A stretch of 64,000 nucleotides of DNA from Sporosarcina luteola (GTDB taxonomy: Bacteria > Bacillota > Bacilli > Bacillales_A > Planococcaceae): positions 124,001 through 188,000 of the forward strand of contig NZ_JAMBOK010000004.1 of NCBI RefSeq assembly GCF_023715585.1. Direction: 5' to 3'. Shown here piece by piece: positions 63,537-64,000 of this stretch. Under the pieces are notes generated by a model. The model did not search any database, was not told where the DNA came from, and saw nothing but the letters and a program-made list of their open reading frames with translations. Positions within the stretch are counted from its first letter, which is position 1; each line of letters begins with the position of its first letter. Made by a program: the position numbers and the translations under genes.

Positions 63537-64000
63537 ATGTCGAATAAAAAACGCGGAAATGTATGGCTTGGTGCGGCGGGCATAGTCATGAACAGCAAGG
63601 GCGAATGGCTCGTCGTCAAAAAAACATATAGCGGATTGAAAGGGATGTGGTCGTTGCCAGCGGGTTTCGTGGAAGGGAATGAAACAGCCGATCAGGCGGC
63701 GATCCGGGAAGTGAAAGAAGAAACTGGGCTTGATTGTAAACTGGAAGGGATGGTTGGATTCCGTACTGGTATCCTGAAAGGGGAAGTTAGCGATAACCTG
63801 GCGTTATTCCTGTTGCGCCCTGAACAGGAAGATCAGCTGTTAATGCCTCAGGAGAATGAAATTTCGGAAGTCGCTTGGAAAACCCCTTTTGAACTGAAGG
63901 ATGATCGGAATGTATCGGCCATGATTCATGAAATTGCGGAAAGGGCTATTGAATCGGGGCTATTGCAAATGGAGCAGATGGAACCGGGAGAGTGGTTTGG
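63537..64000 (+). CDS. Nudix hydrolase, cut by window end
   Basis: At least 154 codons are visible with no stop before the edge. A full Nudix box [20 protein letters not shown] is followed by TGL, with all catalytic residues. The N-terminus is [21 protein letters not shown], resembling ADP-ribose or NADH pyrophosphatase-like Nudix proteins. AGGAGGGG precedes the ATG. It lies directly behind the ndh terminator. Confidence 0.88.
   Translation, partial: MSNKKRGNVWLGAAGIVMNSKGEWLVVKKTYSGLKGMWSLPAGFVEGNETADQAAIREVKEETGLDCKLEGMVGFRTGILKGEVSDNLALFLLRPEQEDQLLMPQENEISEVAWKTPFELKDDRNVSAMIHEIAERAIESGLLQMEQMEPGEWF

Overview
The window looks like a chromosomal segment of a low-to-mid GC Bacillota, most likely the Planococcaceae (Sporosarcina-like). 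I infer this from AGGAGG-type ribosome-binding sites, frequent TTG/GTG starts, and a gene order resembling the Bacillus subtilis yus/yur/yun/yut region: fadN-fadA-fadE, yusI, gcvH, yusF, yusE, metNPQ, sufCDSUB, yunF-yunE-yunD-yunB, lipA-yutD-yutE, yuzB, yutJ, yuzD, yutI, yutM, yumB. No database search was possible, so gene names rest on recognised motifs and synteny.

Layout. Positions 1-5.5 kb hold an accessory stretch of small independent genes: DMT permease, phosphotransferase-like kinase, Nudix, VOC, M50-like protease, GNAT and a ferritin-like protein. Positions 5.7-14.6 kb carry transport and catabolism: a purine permease, an HpaB-type monooxygenase, a minus-strand set of ureohydrolase, YheO-type regulator and divergent NRAMP-like transporter, a field of 134-bp repeats around a 71-codon gene, and a ZIP transporter. 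Positions 15-21 kb are the cytochrome bd operon cydABDC. Positions 21-25.3 kb hold a glycine-rich protein, an ECF sigma/anti-sigma pair and a lone hutH. Positions 26-30 kb are a mixed set: FAD oxidoreductase, 5'-3' exonuclease, C39-like, STAS and thioredoxin-like proteins. Positions 30-36 kb are fatty-acid beta-oxidation under a FadR-type operator. Positions 36-40.5 kb are gcvH, small redox proteins and the methionine ABC transporter behind a SAM-I riboswitch. Positions 42-47.4 kb are the SUF Fe-S operon. Positions 47.6-55.7 kb hold the yun genes, a lysine-riboswitch-controlled NhaC-type transporter and an NSS transporter with its 35-residue small subunit. Positions 55.8-64 kb hold lipA, Fe-S carriers, thioredoxin-like proteins and two type II NADH dehydrogenase-like flavoproteins, one with a Rex-type operator built into its promoter.

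Functional links. The SUF operon, NfuA-like YutI and ErpA-like YutM supply Fe-S clusters. LipA consumes Fe-S clusters and works on the lipoyl carrier GcvH. The two NADH dehydrogenase-like proteins and cytochrome bd are parts of one respiratory chain.

The most unusual content is not in the conserved genes. It is (a) several families of exactly phased 20- and 21-bp tandem arrays placed just behind stop codons; (b) a dispersed multi-hairpin element in three copies, with a compensatory base-pair change and one copy inside the leader between the lysine riboswitch and its gene; and (c) the ureohydrolase/YheO/NRAMP-like set, in which both the hydrolase and the transporter have lost canonical metal-ligand residues.
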